Below, piece after piece: positions 63,101 to 64,000 of a stretch of 64,000 nt of DNA. Every line of letters begins with the position of its first letter. Position 1 is the stretch's first letter. Where the stretch lies: NCBI RefSeq assembly GCF_964355755.1, contig NC_092675.1, positions 13,779,312-13,843,311 of the forward strand. Reading direction: 5' to 3'. The stretch comes from Antedon mediterranea. Its lineage: Eukaryota; Echinodermata; Crinoidea; Comatulida; Antedonidae. The position numbers and the translations under genes were made by a program. The notes below the pieces were generated by a model. It saw nothing but the letters and a program-made list of their open reading frames with translations. It made no database searches and was not told the DNA's origin.

Positions 63101-64000
63101 CAAATCGTATTTGGAGACGTTTTAGACCATTTTGAGATTTTCGAAAAAACTTGGTTACACAAAAACATCAAAGTGCTTAAAATCACATTATAAACCGTTT
63201 TAGACCATTTTGAGCATTTCGATAACACTTTTCACACAAAAACATCAAAGAGCACAAAATAGCTTAATATCGTATTTAAAAACGTTTTAGACCATTTTGA
63301 GCATTTCGACAAAACTTTTTCACACAAAACACCAAAGTGCTTAGAATAGCTTCAAATTGCATTTGGAGACGTTTTAGACCAATTTGTGCATTTCGATGAA
63401 ACTTGATTACACAAAAACATCAAAGTGCTTAAAATTACATCATAAACCGTTTTAGACCATTTTGAGCATTTCGATAACACTTTTCACACAAAAACATGAA
63501 AGAGCACAAAATAGCTTAATATCGTATTTAAAAACGTTTTAGACCATTTTGAGCATTTCGACAAAACTTTTTTACACAAAACACCAAAGTGCTTAGAATA
63601 GCTTCAAATCGCATTTGGAGACGTTTTAGACCAATTTGTGCATTTCGATGAAACTTGATTACACAAAAACATCAAAGTGCTTAAAATCACATTATAAACC
63701 GTTTTAGACCATTTTGAGCATTTCGATAACACTTTTCACACAAAAACATCAAAGAGCACAAAATAGCTTAATATCGTATTTAAAAACGTTTTAGACCATT
63801 TTGAGCATTTAGACAAAACTTTTTCACACAAAACACCAAAGTGCTTAGAATAGCTTCAAATCGCATTTGGAGACGTTTTAGACCATTTTGTGCATTTCGA
63901 TGAAACTTGGTTACACAAAAACATCAAAGTGCTTAAAATCACATTATAAATCGTTTTAGACCATTTTGAGCATTTCGACAAAACTTTTTCACACAAAATA
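60156..64000. repeat. Satellite array, segment 3
   Basis: Continuous satellite matching 25531-29375 at offset 34625, up to the last base of the window. It includes the private variants CAAATTGCATTTGG and ACATGAAAGAGC seen in copy 1 near 28729 and 28870. No gene is present. Confidence 0.96.

Larger units (their letters stand above)
33242..64000 (+). repeat. Macro-duplication, copy 2 (contains LINE copy 2)
   Basis: This is the second copy of 1-29375. The direct tandem period would be 33241 bp if 29376-33241 is the remainder of the unit; the window ends before that can be tested. Substitutions I noticed against copy 1 (copy 1/copy 2): 3216/36457, 3221/36462, 4360/37601, 4449/37690, 10054/43295, 12125/45366, 22042/55283 and 23882/58507. 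The list is by eye and not exhaustive. The high similarity implies a very recent event or an assembly duplication. Confidence 0.93.

Overview
This window is almost entirely satellite DNA from a eukaryote. About 59.9 kb of the 64 kb is an AT-rich tandem array (roughly one third G+C) of monomers 78-88 bp long, all in the same orientation. It is interrupted by two copies of one 5'-truncated non-LTR retrotransposon (LINE) carrying an intact reverse transcriptase domain. The LINE resembles Jockey/CR1-like elements of invertebrate animals. With the large array, this suggests centromeric or pericentromeric heterochromatin of a metazoan, probably an invertebrate; the species cannot be named from the sequence. 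I found no host gene, tRNA, rRNA, CRISPR array or prokaryotic feature.

Layout: satellite 1-23492; LINE copy 1 at 23493-25530; satellite 25531-58117; LINE copy 2 at 58118-60155; satellite 60156-64000. The four main monomer types share an opening box (CGTTTTAGACCATTTTG or close variants). Type A is 88 bp, B is 87 bp, C is 87 bp and D is 78 bp. They are assembled into nested higher-order repeats: a 4443-bp unit in tandem (about 1042-9927), a 1371-bp unit (about 14905-17757), a 1451-bp unit (about 19355-22085), a 1372/1373-bp unit (about 32450-35239) and a 165-bp dimer (30948-31277). A more diverged island (about 11370-13660) has no partner within its own macro-copy.

The main event is a macro-duplication. 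Bases 1 to 29375 recur, almost identical, at 33242 to 64000. The offset is 33241 bp up to about 55 kb and 34625 bp beyond about 57.8 kb. The 1384-bp step is one extra tandem block in the second copy. Both LINE copies share the same truncation point, tail and 7-bp target-site duplication, so the LINE inserted once and was then copied with its satellite surroundings. An unoccupied paralogue of the insertion site survives at about 18508-18720 (and 51749-51961).

No genes work together here. The only coding capacity is the reverse transcriptase; short minus-strand ORFs in the satellite arise because several monomer lengths are multiples of three. The points of interest are how the array evolved, how the LINE was carried along, and which sequence elements in the monomer (conserved box, short dyads) might matter for chromatin. 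Coordinates of repeat boundaries were found by eye and are approximate unless stated otherwise.
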